A stretch of 64,000 nt of DNA from positions 9,121,936-9,185,935 of the forward strand of contig NC_134020.1 of NCBI RefSeq assembly GCF_040712315.1, read 5' to 3'. The DNA is from Castanea sativa. Taxonomy: Eukaryota; Streptophyta; Magnoliopsida; Fagales; Fagaceae. A program made the translations under genes and the position numbers. Positions 24,115 through 35,700 of this stretch are shown here, piece after piece. Every line of letters starts with the position of its first letter. The stretch's first letter is position 1. The notes beneath the pieces are model-generated. The model did not search any database, had not been told where the DNA came from, and worked only from the letters and a program-made list of their open reading frames with translations.

Positions 24115-24331
24115 CAAAGTTGGTGCTATGCATTCTCCATATATGATAATGCGCATTCCATAAAATGCACCATGACCTGTTTTCTCCCTCAAGTGCCGCC
24201 ACTTCCTTGGAGCCTCCAAATTGATGGCACCATCTTCAATTAGGCCATTTTTGTACCATTTGTAATATTCCTCAGCCAAAAATCTTCCTGCCTGACTACA
24301 AGCAGTTAAATAATCGGTCTTAAGATTCCAC
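24115..24331 (-). CDS. Internal exon: BRCT core
   Basis: Acceptor CAG precedes 24331 and donor GTATGTTG follows at 24114. The 217 bp carry one phase base plus 72 codons without stops, encoding WNLKTDYLTACSQAGRFLAE… and …GAFYGMRIIIYGECIAPTL. WxLKTDYL and GxxIIIYGEC are the conserved BRCT positions of this family. This exon is intact. Confidence 0.85.
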
Positions 24332-24579
24332 CTGCATTCAAGATTGAATCATTTAGAACATTTGAACATCTATTTAAGATAACAAATCCTATGTAGCATA
24401 TAGCAAGTTATCCCGAACTTCTCACAAGAATGGGCAAAGTTTTACCCAGTGTCCCCCAGATCAACTGGAGAATAAACCTTGATGTAAAAATACTATTTTT
24501 CTTGGCAAAAAAAACACCAGTTGGAATTCAATCAAATAAGTTGCCATTGTTATGCAAAGTTCTGAACTTATTTACATAC
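24332..24579 (-). other. 248-bp GT-AG intron
   Basis: Donor GTATGT at 24579 and acceptor CAG ending at 24332. Joining GGA AG|G TGG restores the reading frame (SGRWNLK). Confidence 0.85.
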
Positions 24580-26878
24580 CTTCCAGATGCAACTGCAGCA
24601 AAGAACTTCTCTGTCCTGCGAATTGGATCTGGGGTTATAAAGTGTGTAGCCTGGTATGACCATTGATGAGAATCTCGGCAAAGATTTCCTTTCAAACGTC
24701 TAATAACTTGTTGAAACTCCTTTCTCTGTAGTCAAGGTCCACTCAATATAAACCATGCAGGTTCAGTTTTCACTCTGTTTGGTATATCTCTTGCTGATAT
24801 TGAAGAATTTCGACTCACCTTCGCTGCCTTTTGATTGACCTTCCTTGGTGTCATATTAGAATTAACAGATGATTTCCCAACACACTCTTTGCCCTGACTT
24901 ATATTTTGAACTGGCTTGTTCTCCTTCTCCGCTTCAACAGAGTTCTCTGACTTATTTGCGGGAATGGAGCAGCTCTTAGTTTTGGCAGAAGGAAGCAACA
25001 CTCTTTCTTCCTTTACCGTCCCAGTCCCCTCACTGTTCTCAGTAACAGTCTCTTCACCATCCTTACCTTTCTGAGATTTCATTATATCCACCTTCACCTT
25101 GGTTCTACCTATAGGGCGCTTTTTCCCTTTATTCATCTTCCCTTTCACGCCATCTCCATCTAAGGTTGATTCAATATGTTCAAACTTCTTGTCACAAACC
25201 GCTTTTTCTGGTTCACTTCCCTTGGTGCCTTCCTCTAAAGCCTGATCATGCACACTATTCTTGCAGTTATTTGTTATATGCTGTGTCTTGTCTGAATTCT
25301 CTTCCACGATTGTAGCTTCTTTATCTGTCAATGTAACCAGCCCAGACTTCTCTTCACTAAGTGGCTTCTCCAACTCAAGTTCAAGCCTGTCCTCTGGAGC
25401 CTCAGTTTCATCATCCATCAATTCATTTTTATTCTCTCTATCATCCCTAGACTTCAGGGCATCTCTCATCTCCACCTCCTTCACTGGTTCAACGTTATCA
25501 GTTGGAGGAGATATCTCAAGCAGCATAGCAACAGAAGACTTCTCATGATCTGCTGTCTCTTTCACTCCAACAGAATGAACCACAGCATCATTTTGGGAGA
25601 TCGCTTTATTTTTTTGTATATTATTAGTAGTTGACTTATATCTTGAACCCAGAGTCTTTCTGGCAGACATCTTCTTCCTAATTTGTTTTGCAAACAAGTC
25701 ATTTCCTCCTTCAAGCATGCTCAAATTGCCAGGCTTGTCATATTTCAGTCTCCAATTTTTTGTTACTGGGAGAAGACTCCACATTTTGCTTCTCATTCTC
25801 TTGCTTCCCTTTCTCTCCAACTATAGATTCGGGGCCATATCAAAATCTACAATGTCAGGCCTGGTGTATGAGGCAGACTTTCTTAAGCTCTGCAAAGATG
25901 ATTGAGGTGTCTTCTCATCAACAAAGTTATCTTGCCTAGTCTTTGTGGTCACAATTTCGGAGAAAGGCATATCACAGGTTAATGACTTCTCACTAGGAAT
26001 TGAGGTTTTGGTTGTTAATATCTTAGCGAATGAGTTCGGTGCAGCATTCAGATTAGCAGCCTCATCCTTAGAAAGGTCATTATTTCCAAGTGGAAAATGG
26101 CTGTTAGTTCCACTGGCACCATCAATCAGAGAGTGGTTAGTTCCAATACCTGAATTTTATCACCCACCACTAGGCTCCTTGTGATGCATGGTTTCACATT
26201 AAGACTCACTTTTGGTGATTTAAAGCCAGCACAAGAAACATCTGCCGTCCTCTTTTGAGGTAACAAACCACTTGACTCTCCTCTATCGACTATAATAGTT
26301 TCTTCCATAGATGTTTACCAGAGCCAAATCTGTCTGTCACTTGTTCCATCTTTAAGGAAAAGTTGTCAAAATCATCATTGACTTTACCCAGGGGCACTTT
26401 AGAATGATCACTTAAATTTCCTAATACTTCTCCAGAGTACATTGGAATTGAGGATCTCCTTAAGTGACTTAAAGGACTAAACTTGCCATCACGCTGAGTT
26501 GACCTTTTGGCACTTCCAGGAGTAGAATTCTAGTCATTTCCCACCTTTGAATGATCTGGAGTTCCATCAAGTGGGTCAGGTAGCTCATCAGAACTAGTGT
26601 TCTGACGGCAAAGTGCTTTAAGAACATCAAAATTATCAAAGCTTGTAGCTTGACCAGGTGATTTCTCTATTGTATTATCAACATTCAATGGACCCTTTGG
26701 TGCAATCGAAAGTTCACTGACTGATTCAGGTGGCAATTCACAGGTTGTTGATACCCCAATTTTTGAATAATGAGGACCCTTATTCATGTCTTTCCCCCCA
26801 GAGTGCCTCACAACAGTGTCTTCAACCTCTTCTTCGGAATCCTTAGCCTCTGCTTCCAATATCTCCAACTCATAGCCA
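24580..26878 (-). pseudogene. Large central exon with three stops and two frameshifts
   Basis: It starts after acceptor CAG with (S)GYELEILEAEAKDSEEE and ends at donor GTATGTAA (24579). The 2.3 kb encode a low-complexity, Ser/Glu/Lys-rich linker and then the C-terminal BRCT start PAWFILSG. Breaks on the minus strand: TAG 26532-26530; a frame change near 26312; a frame change near 26158, where one A seems lost from an A run before TTCAGG; TAG 25823-25821; TGA 24734-24732. The last lies in SGP-stop-LQRKEF, where the family has Arg, so CGA to TGA is likely. Flanking frames otherwise join sensibly. Confidence 0.82.
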
Positions 26879-27270
26879 CTGTTCAGAAAGAATGCATTCA
26901 GTAGATAAATTGCCGTGGTATTCATACTTCAATTTACTCATATAGGCAAGGAGCTCAAGCAATGGAAAGTAAAAAAAGCAAAACAAACAAACAAACAAAA
27001 AAACAAAACAAAACAAACCATCAGGAACAACGCAAATTTCAGTGTATTAAAATTCTAAAAATAACATTAAACACATTGATATATGTTGCATCTATTGCAG
27101 CAACCAACCAAGATGCTTAAAACTATGCTTGTGTTGCTTAATTAAGACTATACTGACCCATCCACACAAACAACTTCTGCAGAAATCAAGGGTCAACAGG
27201 TTCTCACAGCAAGTGTGTCGAGGTGAAATCTCCTTCTAAACCCAACACATTATGGCATTGGAATGCAGAG

Positions 27271-27607
27271 GCCAAAATGGCCAAATACCACCCTTTTGCA
27301 AAATATTTTGCAATATACCACTATTTGTGAAATATTTAGCAATCTACCACCTTTTTAAAACTCGAGTTTGTGAAATTCGAGTTTGCCATGTAACTCAAGT
27401 TTCATAAATTTGAGTTCTTTGAAAAAATAGCCTTCAAAATTGCCAAAATTTTTTAATGGTACTCAAGTTCCAAAACTTTTCAAAATTTTTCCATGGTACT
27501 CAAGTTCATAGATTGAGTACCCAAAAAGTGGTATATCTCTACATATTTCCGAAACAGTAGTAGATTGATATATATTTCGATCAACAGTGCTATTGTGCCA
27601 TTTTGGC
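27271..27607. mobile_element. Mutator-like MITE in the intron
   Basis: The ends GCCAAAATGGCC and, reverse-complemented, GCCAAAATGGCAC form inverted repeats. Inside are repeated words of the type TACCACCTTTTT and ACTCAAGTTC or ACTCGAGTTT in both orientations. Possible flanking 9-mers GGAATGCAG and GGAACGCAA differ at two sites and are off by a base or so, so the target duplication is tentative. Confidence 0.6.
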
Positions 27608-28144
27608 AGGAACGCAAATGAAGTTTGGGTCGACAAGCAGAATGTATAATTTCCTTCCTTTCTTCTCTTCTTTCTTGAATTATGGTAGAAGACCAAAATA
27701 GGATCTATAAATGTTTCTTAATAGTTCAATTGTGTATCACTCAGGTCATGCAATGATGGGGTTCAAGGCTCCAATAAGTTCAAATTGATCATAAATTTCT
27801 TTCTTCATTTTCTGTTTGTCAATTCATCTTGTAGTTTTATGGGTAAATACACAAAATGGTGGTACCTAAGGATAAAATTCAAGGGCTGTTATTGATCCCA
27901 AAAAAGTAATTTTTTCAATATATGAACACAATAATTTAAAAGAATAGCTTGTAAGTTGTAACTCGTGTGATGCACTAGATTTTTATTTATATCAATTTTG
28001 GTTTTAAGTATATGTATTCTCAATCTAACAAATATACATAAATTAATAATATGGTTTATGTATAATTTTTAGATACCAACTTGAAGTAAATAATTTGTAA
28101 CAAAAACCTTATTTCAATCAAATAAAATATATTAAGAACAATTT

Positions 28145-28407
28145 TCCTCTAAACCAATTTGGAGGAAAGTTCCTCCAACACATTACGTGACAACTCAAAA
28201 GGCTATCCACATGTACATTACATGACCTACTTAATAGTCAAGTGACTTTTTTGCATGATTTTTTGGATCATGTGATTTAATACATGTAGATGGTCCTCTA
28301 AATTTTTAAGTAATTAATTGGAGGAAAAGTGCATGTGTATAGTCTTTTGAGTCACCAGGTAGTGGATTGGATAAACTTTTGTCCAAATTGATTCATGGGG
28401 AATCATG
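28145..28407. mobile_element. Small fold-back MITE, copy 2
   Basis: CCTCTAAACCAATTTGGAGG, then AAAGTTCCTCCAAC, is mirrored by TTTTGTCCAAATTGATTCATG on the right, and ACGTGACAACTCAAAAGGCT by AGTCTTTTGAGTCACC. It is related to 22428-22622. Non-coding. Confidence 0.6.
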
Positions 28408-28486
28408 TCGGGGGGGTAAATACTTGTTACCAAAAAATAAGGGAGAACATTGATTTTATTTTTTAAGTTTAAGAGGAGACTATAAC

Positions 28487-29260
28487 TGTAAGTGCACAAT
28501 TGCACCTGGCCCCAAGAACAGTTACGGGCTCAGGCCCCAAGAACAGTTACGGGCTCAGGCCCAATGAGCCTTAAACAATGTAATTTGTAGAGTGTGGGCT
28601 TGAAACCCAGGTTAGAAGTGTTTGAGGATTAAATGACAAGCCAAAGATTATAAACATTTGAAAACAACAAGGAATACTGTAAGTCTACCTGCTCGGACGT
28701 AAGCCGAGAACTGTTCTTATATTATTTCTCTCTCTCTCTTTTTTTCTTTCCTTTTGGTTACAAAAAAGGGATCCCCCTTTCTGTTCTAAGTTGCTCCTTA
28801 AATACTACTCTTTTGATACTTTGCACACGTGTGGCCCCAACTCCCCCTTAGCCTAGATATTTCTTTTCTCAGTGCCTTTGAATAGTAACCAGAAGTTTCC
28901 CTTCCACTGTTCAGGTGTCACTTCCCAATTAATGCGGCCAGGGTGGTAGGTGCAGGGTCTTTAATGTGGAGGTGACAGCTTTTATCCTTGGTGTTTCTCT
29001 TACATCGGTGCTTTCAGGACATTCAAGGGTTTACACCTTTTATCCACTGGTTTTAACCATGTCATTCCCTAACCTTTACCATGAAATCCCGAGTTCTCTG
29101 GTGTCCATCCGCAGAGAAATTCACCCTCGGCTAGATCCTCGGATCCTCGGCGTATGGGCCGATCCATAATACTAACAAGTCCTAAACCCAAGAGCAGGTC
29201 GGCCTTCCTTAGCATGGCCCAACGGCCCATGCAACCGTCAAAGTCTTTTTACCCCCCACA
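28487..29260 (-). repeat. 3' LTR of the Tat element, with an internal 25-bp duplication
   Basis: It is identical to the right LTR apart from about five substitutions (four are C/T or G/A differences outside the CT run) and a tandem duplication of 25 bp (CAAGAACAGTTACGGGCTC…) near 28512-28561. The open stretch at 28966-29169 recurs in the other LTR and is not a gene. Confidence 0.93.
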
Positions 29261-29274
29261 ATAGCCCCTCAAAA
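29261..29274 (-). other. Probable polypurine tract of the Tat element
   Basis: On the minus strand TTTTGAGGGGCTAT lies directly before the 3' LTR start TGTGGGGGG, as expected for the second-strand primer. Confidence 0.6.
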
Positions 29275-29771
29275 CGCTAATTTTCAACGTCCGAGGAGAA
29301 AAATAGGGTTTTGACCTGACAAGAACTTACTCCACACACTTTGTGAGTTACGGCACGTGTGGAAATCGTTTCGCGTCCCAGAAGATGCCACTTGGCGGTT
29401 TTATTTTCAAAAACGCGCGCATTTATTACTGTAAGTTACACTTTGTCTTCCACGTTCAACGGTGAGATGAACATCTAACGGTCCTCGTTCCTCCACGAAA
29501 CTTTAGGCGGGACAAATATAATTTCAAGGCCGCCTTTTCGCACGTCATGACGCTTCGGGAACCTGCGCTTTCATTTAATTCCTCAGGGGCTAATCCCATC
29601 AAAACATCAGCCATCATTCCTTACCTGCAGAAAACCGTGGAAATTTGCACACCTTCAACCTTGTAAGTTCTTGCTCTTTCTACTCTTAAACCTTTTTCTT
29701 CCTCGGTCTTTGTCCTCGGCTGTCACTACAAACATTCTCCCTCTTAGAGTTTAATCTCTCGTTCCTCTGTA
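29275..29771 (+). promoter_or_regulatory. Upstream region of the antisense ORF
   Basis: This non-coding stretch separates the 3' LTR from the plus-strand ORF. It is richer in GC than the flanking intron. It includes a TATA-like ACAAATATAATTT near 29512-29524 and pyrimidine-rich sequence before ATG 29772. A promoter here is inferred; no transcript evidence is available. Confidence 0.4.
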
Positions 29772-32257
29772 ATGGGAAGATTCAAGTGTCTAGTTGATAC
29801 CGCCGCTGGGATGGAGGGCTTTAGGGCCAAGTATCGTATTCCCTGCGACGTAGGTCTAAAGTATTGTCCGGCGGAAGCAGTGGCTGATTCTAGGAAAGAG
29901 GGAGAGGTTATCATCCCAATGATAGCCTTTATAGAGGGTGGGATGACCCTCCCAATGAAACCTGTAACTAGGGAGTATCTTCGCAACCACTGGTTGTGCC
30001 CCGACCAGTGCCTCCCAAACGTTTTTAGAGTTTTGGGTAGTGTCGATGCTCTAAACGAGCAAATGGGTCTAAACCTCACTTGGCACGACGTCGTCTTTCT
30101 GTACGAGTCCCATAAACTATCCAAAGTAGGTTACTACATTAAGTCCCGTTCTAGTGTCGTTAGGTTAATCTCCTGTCTGCCCAAATCCAACAAAGGCATG
30201 AAGGACGACCACCTGATCGTCTCTGGGAACTGGCACGACGGCTTCCACTGCCCAGTTGAGTGGGGGGATCCAGGTGCGATGCCGTAGGATTAATCTCCCC
30301 ACAACACAACTTCCTCTAACACACATAGAAATGCGTATTCATACTTACTTAGATTTACTAAATATCTGTGTGAATCTAACCAGGTTTGATTGTTTTGATG
30401 TTTTTTTTGCAGATAAGCAACACGTGCGTCCTCGTTTGAGCCACTGTAACGTCGCAGATCTAAACCGAGTACTTCGCTCCGAGGTGTTCGTTAGCGAAGA
30501 CTTACAACTCCGGGCTGCTCATCTCATTCTGGGGTACACTCCCATTTCCTCGGACTTCCAGGAGATAGAGAACGCCATAGTTGCGGGTGACCGAAGACGA
30601 AGGAGGATAAACGTAGCTCGGCCCCACTTTCTGGACGACCGCGATCTCCCGGACGCTCCTCACACTGTTTTGCACAACCGACCTATAGCAGCAATTCCCC
30701 TCGCCGTGCACTCCCAGGCAACTGTCGTTCCAGAAGAGCAGGTGTCTTCTTCGCATACACTTGACGACGAGATAGATCAATTCCATTTTGAAGACACCGA
30801 GAGACTTCGCGGGAATCAGTTTGTTGTTCTTTCCGACGAGGAGGAAGAAGCCGCGGAGGCCTCTAGAATTGCAGGATTTGTGGTTGCCCTACCAGAGGAC
30901 AAATCTGAGGAAGATATGGGCAGGATGCAGGGTCTCCTAACCAATAGAGCTGCGAAGGTTGTGGAGAAAAAGACGGGGACGTCCCAAGTTCCCCCATCTC
31001 TACCACTTCCCCCTCCTCCAACTGAGCCAAAACTTCCAGCTGAGGATCCCAAGAAGAAGAGAAAGGGGGATACTGAGGGGACGATCAATAAGGACCCCAA
31101 AAAACCACGACAACAACTCCCACCGGTCCAGCAGCAGAAGCTGGACAAAGGCAAGGGTAGGGCCCGCTCAGTTGAAAGCGGGGAAATCAGGGACGAGGCC
31201 GAAGTGCGCCGAGTACTGACCACTTGGTCCCCCGACCTAAGACTGGACGGCGCACCCATCTCCTGCCAGTCCAGTATAAGGGCGGTTCAACAAGGCCATG
31301 CCCACCACTTGGCCGAAGTGTTGGAGCGCCCTCTTCTATTGCCCAAGGACATGGAGACCTTGGAAAAAATGAGCCAGCCACAACTGTTCCTTTCTTTGAA
31401 AAGGGATTTAGCGCTGGTAAATTTACCTCTTTTTAGGAAGATTCCACTTTTAATAATATTCATAAGTTGTTTACTATTCCTGATTCCATCATACTTTGTT
31501 GCAGGCCATTCAGGAGGTCTTTGTAGCCGAGAAGTTTATAGAAGACACTCGGAAGAAGGCCAGGACCGAGCTGGAGATAAGGCTGGAGACTGAGAAGTCC
31601 TTGGGCACTGCTCTTGCTGAGAACGAGAAGCTTACCTCGGAGATGGCTGAGCTGAGGAGAGAGAAAAATGGGGTCGAGTCAAACTTGAAGACCATGAAGA
31701 CCCAAATAGAAGGACAGCGCAAGCTCCTTCGTGAAAGAGATGAAGAGCTCTCCCAAGCTCAAAGGGAGTGTTCGGATCTGAAAAAGGAACTGGCGCTGAT
31801 GAAGGAAGAAGCCAGCTCCTTCCAACTCTCTCTACAAGCTGCCAAGCAGGCGAGTTTCGATGAAGGGGTAGCATCCACAGAGGAGCAGCTGACAGAGGAG
31901 TTCGCGGCTTTGTGCCGTGAATACTGTCAAAAAGTATGGGGGGAAGCTTTAAACGTAGCAGGAGTTCCTCTATCTTCGGATCTGAGGAAGTCCGAGAACG
32001 TTTGGCTTCCCCTGGAAATACAGGAGATTGAAGAAGCTCCTGCTGCTACTCCTACCCCTGAGACAACTCTTCCTGCTCTTCCTCCCATAGTCCGGGAGCC
32101 AATTCCAGATCCTACAGAACCTTTGGGTTCCAATAAAGACAAGGAAGGAGGCGGAGATGCCGAGAAGGGACTTAGCCAAGCCACGGAGTCCAATTCCCTC
32201 CAACAAAAGAAGCAGACAAAGGAAAAAAGGTTTTGTCTCCTTTTGAATTGGAGTTGA
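29772..32257 (+). CDS. Antisense ORF of the Tat element: three-exon protein with coiled coil, function unknown
   Basis: Exons 29772-30273, 30413-31416 and 31505-32257 join across GT-AG introns (30274-30412, 31417-31504) with the frame kept, giving about 752 residues. The N-terminal ~280 residues (MGRFKCLVDTAAGMEGFRAK…, GGMTLPMKPVTREYLRN) resemble the 'putative gypsy type transposon' proteins encoded by antisense ORFs of Tat elements. The middle is acidic, then Pro/Lys-rich (PPSLPLPPPP, KKKRKGD). The last exon is a long coiled coil of Glu/Lys/Leu heptads, then a Pro-rich tail. It runs against gag-pol. A one-base shift in the A run near 32220 probably cut the tail: another frame continues (PFELELKETEGTSTSQQ) to TAG at about 32308-32310. 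The function of this family is not known. Confidence 0.75.
30274..30412 (+). other. Intron 1 of the antisense ORF
   Basis: Donor CCAG|GTGCGATG and acceptor TTTTTTTTGCAG|ATAAG. Splicing restores G|AT AAG and continues the frame, while unspliced RNA meets TAG at once (30286). The pyrimidine tract before the acceptor is strong. Confidence 0.8.
31417..31504 (+). other. Intron 2 of the antisense ORF
   Basis: Donor GCGCTG|GTAAATTT and acceptor TTTGTTGCAG|GCCATTC, phase 0. Joining gives RDLAL-AIQEVFVAEKF, which reads smoothly into the coiled coil. Confidence 0.8.
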
Positions 32258-32310
32258 AAGAGACAGAGGGAACCAGCACTTCTCAGCAAGATCCTCCTCC
32301 AAAAGCTTAG

Positions 32311-32655
32311 GACTTAGCTTAGGGCTTCTCATTTTCCATGTTCAGCCTTTATATGTAATACATACCCAAATGATTAATGAAGAACAACTTTACTTGATTT
32401 TTACTTGTGTTGCATCTGTTTTTACTTTATTCTTTTTATATTTATCGCAAAAGTTTCCCATTAATACATAACAAAAGTTTCTCAAAGTAACCAAATCTAA
32501 CTCCAAGGATTGCACAATCATAATTTCCACATAATCATGCGCACATTATTAAAGATTTGACAGAAGGTGATATGGTTGGGATATTTAAACAATGCCTTTG
32601 ATTAAAAAAGAAGAGAAGATCTTGTGTAACGATTAAACACTTGTAATGTACAGCA
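32311..32655. other. Spacer between the antisense ORF and the first proto-monomers
   Basis: AT-rich, with possible poly(A) signals for the antisense transcript (AATGATTAATGAA near 32370). No ORF or repeat is recognised. Confidence 0.45.
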
Positions 32656-32799
32656 TCTTTTCTAGTAGGATGTATGGTCCGAGGACCACTTCTTACACAA
32701 ATTTGCTCAACACTTAAAGATATGAAACTTAAGATCCAAGTTAATAAACAGCAACACATTGACACCCAGACATAATAAGAAGTTAACTTTGATCAAAGT
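32656..32799. repeat. Degenerate proto-monomer of the 151-bp satellite
   Basis: The word TAGTAGGATGTATGGTCCGAGGACCACTTCTTACACAAATTT (32661 onwards; shown only to locate the match to the GTAGGAGGTCCGAGGACC box) is followed by diverged sequence up to GTCATGGTCCGAAGATAAGACTTAACC at about 32797. It has the boxes of the regular unit at low identity and lies at the array edge. Confidence 0.55.
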
Positions 32800-35700
32800 C
32801 ATGGTCCGAAGATAAGACTTAACCAATTTTTCGTTTGATTCTTAAGAACGATAACTTCAAATGTTAATTTCCCCAAAGTAGGAGGTCCGAAGACCCGGCA
32901 TAACTAAGGTTCTGTTTAACAAATGACAAGACATCAATTTCCACGAGGTTTGTGGTCCGAGGACTGCACTTAACCAAGTTTCTGTTTGATTCTTAAGAAC
33001 AGTAACTTCAAATGTTAATTTCCCCAAAGTAGGAGGTCCGAAGACCCGGCATAACTAAGGTTCTGTTTACCAAATGACAAGACATCAATTTCCACGAGGT
33101 TTGTGGTCCGAGGACTGCACTTAACCAAGTTTCTGTTTGATTCTTAAGGACAGTAACTTCAAATGTTAATTTCCCCAAAGTAGGAGGTCTGAAGATCCGT
33201 CATAACTAAGGTTCTGTTTAACAAATGACAAGACATCAATTTCCACAAGGTTTGTGGTCCGAGAACTGCACTTAACCAAGTTTCTGTTTGATTCTTTAAA
33301 AGTGATAACGTCAAATGTTAATTTCCCCAAAGTAGGAGGTCCGAAGACCGGCATAACTAAGGTTCTGTTTAACAAATGACAAGACATCAATTTCCACGAG
33401 GTTTGTGGTCCGAGGACTGCACTTAACCAAGTTTCTGTTTGATTCTTAAGAACAGTAACTTCAAATGTTAATTTCCCCAAAGTAGGAGGTCCGAAGACCC
33501 GGCATAACTAAGGTTCTGTTTAACAAATGACAAGACATCAATTTCCACGAGGTTTGTGGTCCGAGGATCGCACTTAACCAAGTTTCTGTTTGATTCTTAA
33601 GAACAGTAACTTCAAATGTTAATTTCCCCAAAGTAGGAGGTCCGAAGACCCGGCATAACTAAGGTTCTGTTTAACAAATGACAAGACATCAATTTCCACG
33701 AGGTTTGTGGTCCGAGGACTGCACTTAACCAAGTTTCTGTTTGATTCTTAAGAACAGTAACTTCAAATGTTAATTTCCCCAAAGTAGGAGGTCCGAAGAC
33801 CCGGCATAACTAAGGTTCTGTTTAACCAAATGACAAGACATCAATCTCCACGAGGTTTGTGGTCCGAGGACTGCACTTAACCAAGTTTCTGTTTGATTCT
33901 TAAGAACAGTAACTTCAAATGTTAATTTCCCCAAAGTAGGAGGTCCGAAGACCCGGCATAACTAAGGTTCTGTTTAACAAATGACAAGACATCAATTTCC
34001 ACAAGGTTTGTGGTCCGAGGACTGCACTTAACCAAGTTTCTGTTTGATTCTCAAGGACAGTAACTTCAAATGTTAATTTCCCCAAAGTAGGAGGTCCGAA
34101 GACCCGGCATAACTAAGGTTCTGTTTAACAAATGACAAGACATCAATTTCCACGAGGTTTGTGGTCCGAGGACTGCACTTAACCAAGTTTCTGTTTGATT
34201 CTTAAGAACAGTAACTTCAAATGTTAATTTCCCCAAAGTAGGAGGTCCGAAGACCCCGCATAACTAAGGTTCCGTTTAACAAATGACAAGACATCAATTT
34301 CCACGAGGTTTGTGGTCCGAGGATTGCACTTAACCAAGTTTCGTTTGATTCTTAAGAACGGTAACTTCAAATGTTAATTTCCCCAAAGTAGGAGGTCCGA
34401 AGACCCGGCATAACTAAGGTTCCGTTTAACAAATGACAAGACATCAATTTCCACAAGGTTTGTGGTCCGAGGACCGCACTTAACCAAGTTTCGTTTGATT
34501 CTCAAGGACGGTAACTTCAAATGTTAATTTCCCCAAAGTAGGAGGTCCGAAGACCCGGCATAACTAAGGTTCCGTTTAACAAATGACAAGACATCAATTT
34601 CCACGAGGTTTGTGGTCCGAGGATTGCACTTAACCAAGTTTCTGTTTGATTCTTAAGAACAGTAACTTCAAATGTTAATTTCCCCAAAGTAGGAGGTCCG
34701 AAGACCCGGCATAACTAAGGTTCTGTTTAACAAATGACAAGACATCAATTTCCACAAGGTTTGTGGTCCGAGGACTGCACTTAACCAAGTTTCTGTTTGA
34801 TTCTTAAGAACGGTAACTTCAAATGTTAATTTCCCCAAAGTAGGAGGTCCGAAGACCCGGCATAACTAAGGTTCTGTTTAACAAGTGACAAGACATCAAT
34901 TTCCACAAGGTTTGTGGTCCGAAGACTGCACTTAACCAAGTTTCTGTTTGATTCTCAAGGACGGTAACTTCAAATGTTAATTTCCCCAAAGTAGGAGGTC
35001 CGAAGACCCGGCATAACTAAGGTTCCGTTTAACAAATGACACCACCTCAATTTCCACGAGGTTTGTGGTCCGAGGACTGCACTTAACCAAGTTTCTTAAT
35101 GATTCTTAAGAACGGTAACTTCAAATGTTAATTTCCCCAAAGTAGGAGGTCCGAAGACCCGGCATAACTAAGGTTCTGTTTAACAAATGACAAGACATCA
35201 ATTTCCACGAGGTTTGTGGTCCGAGGACTGCACTTAACGAAGTTTCTGTTTGTTTATTAATTACGGTTTCTTCAAATCTTTATTTCCCCAAAGTAGGAGG
35301 TCCGAAGACCCGGCATAACTAAGGTTCTGTTTAACAAATGACAAGACATCAATTTCCACGAGGTTTGTGGTCCGAGGACTGCACTTAACCAAGTTTCTAT
35401 TTGATTCTTAAGAACAGTAACTTCAAATGTTAATTTCCCCAAAGTAGGAGGTCCGAAGACCCGGCATAACTAAGGTTCTGTTTAACAAATGACAAGACAT
35501 CAATTTCCACGAGGTTTGTGGTCCGAGGACTGCACTTAACCAAGTTTGTTTGATTCTTAAGAACGGTAACTTCAAATGTTAATTTCCCCAAAGTAGGAGG
35601 TCCGAAGACCCGGCATAACTAAGGTTCTGTTTAACAAATGACAAGACATCAATTTCCACGAGGTTTGTGGTCCGAGGACTGCACTTAAACAAGTTTCTGT

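Larger units (their letters stand above)
26879..28481 (-). other. Distal part of the giant intron
   Basis: No exon-like sequence is seen between the acceptor at 26880-26879 and the retrotransposon. The region carries a CAAA-type simple repeat near 26983-27018, one MULE-like MITE and one fold-back MITE. Confidence 0.6.

Noticed and set aside
24005..24202. 65-residue minus-strand ORF as a separate gene
   Set aside because: It overlaps the BRCT exon 24115-24331 in the wrong frame and runs into the intron.
28966..29169. 67-residue open stretch, repeated at 62136-62339
   Set aside because: Both copies lie at the same place in the two LTRs and run against the element's transcription; they are LTR sequence, not genes.
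29744..30124. Minus-strand ORFs opposite the antisense gene (also 30816-31259, 31927-32332)
   Set aside because: Shadows of the plus-strand exons; no domains and no splice logic.
33166..33480. Open reading stretch in the satellite (also 47346-47540)
   Set aside because: It is the 151-bp repeat read in one frame; single-base indels in the array happen to remove stops. No start context, domain or conservation of frame across monomers.
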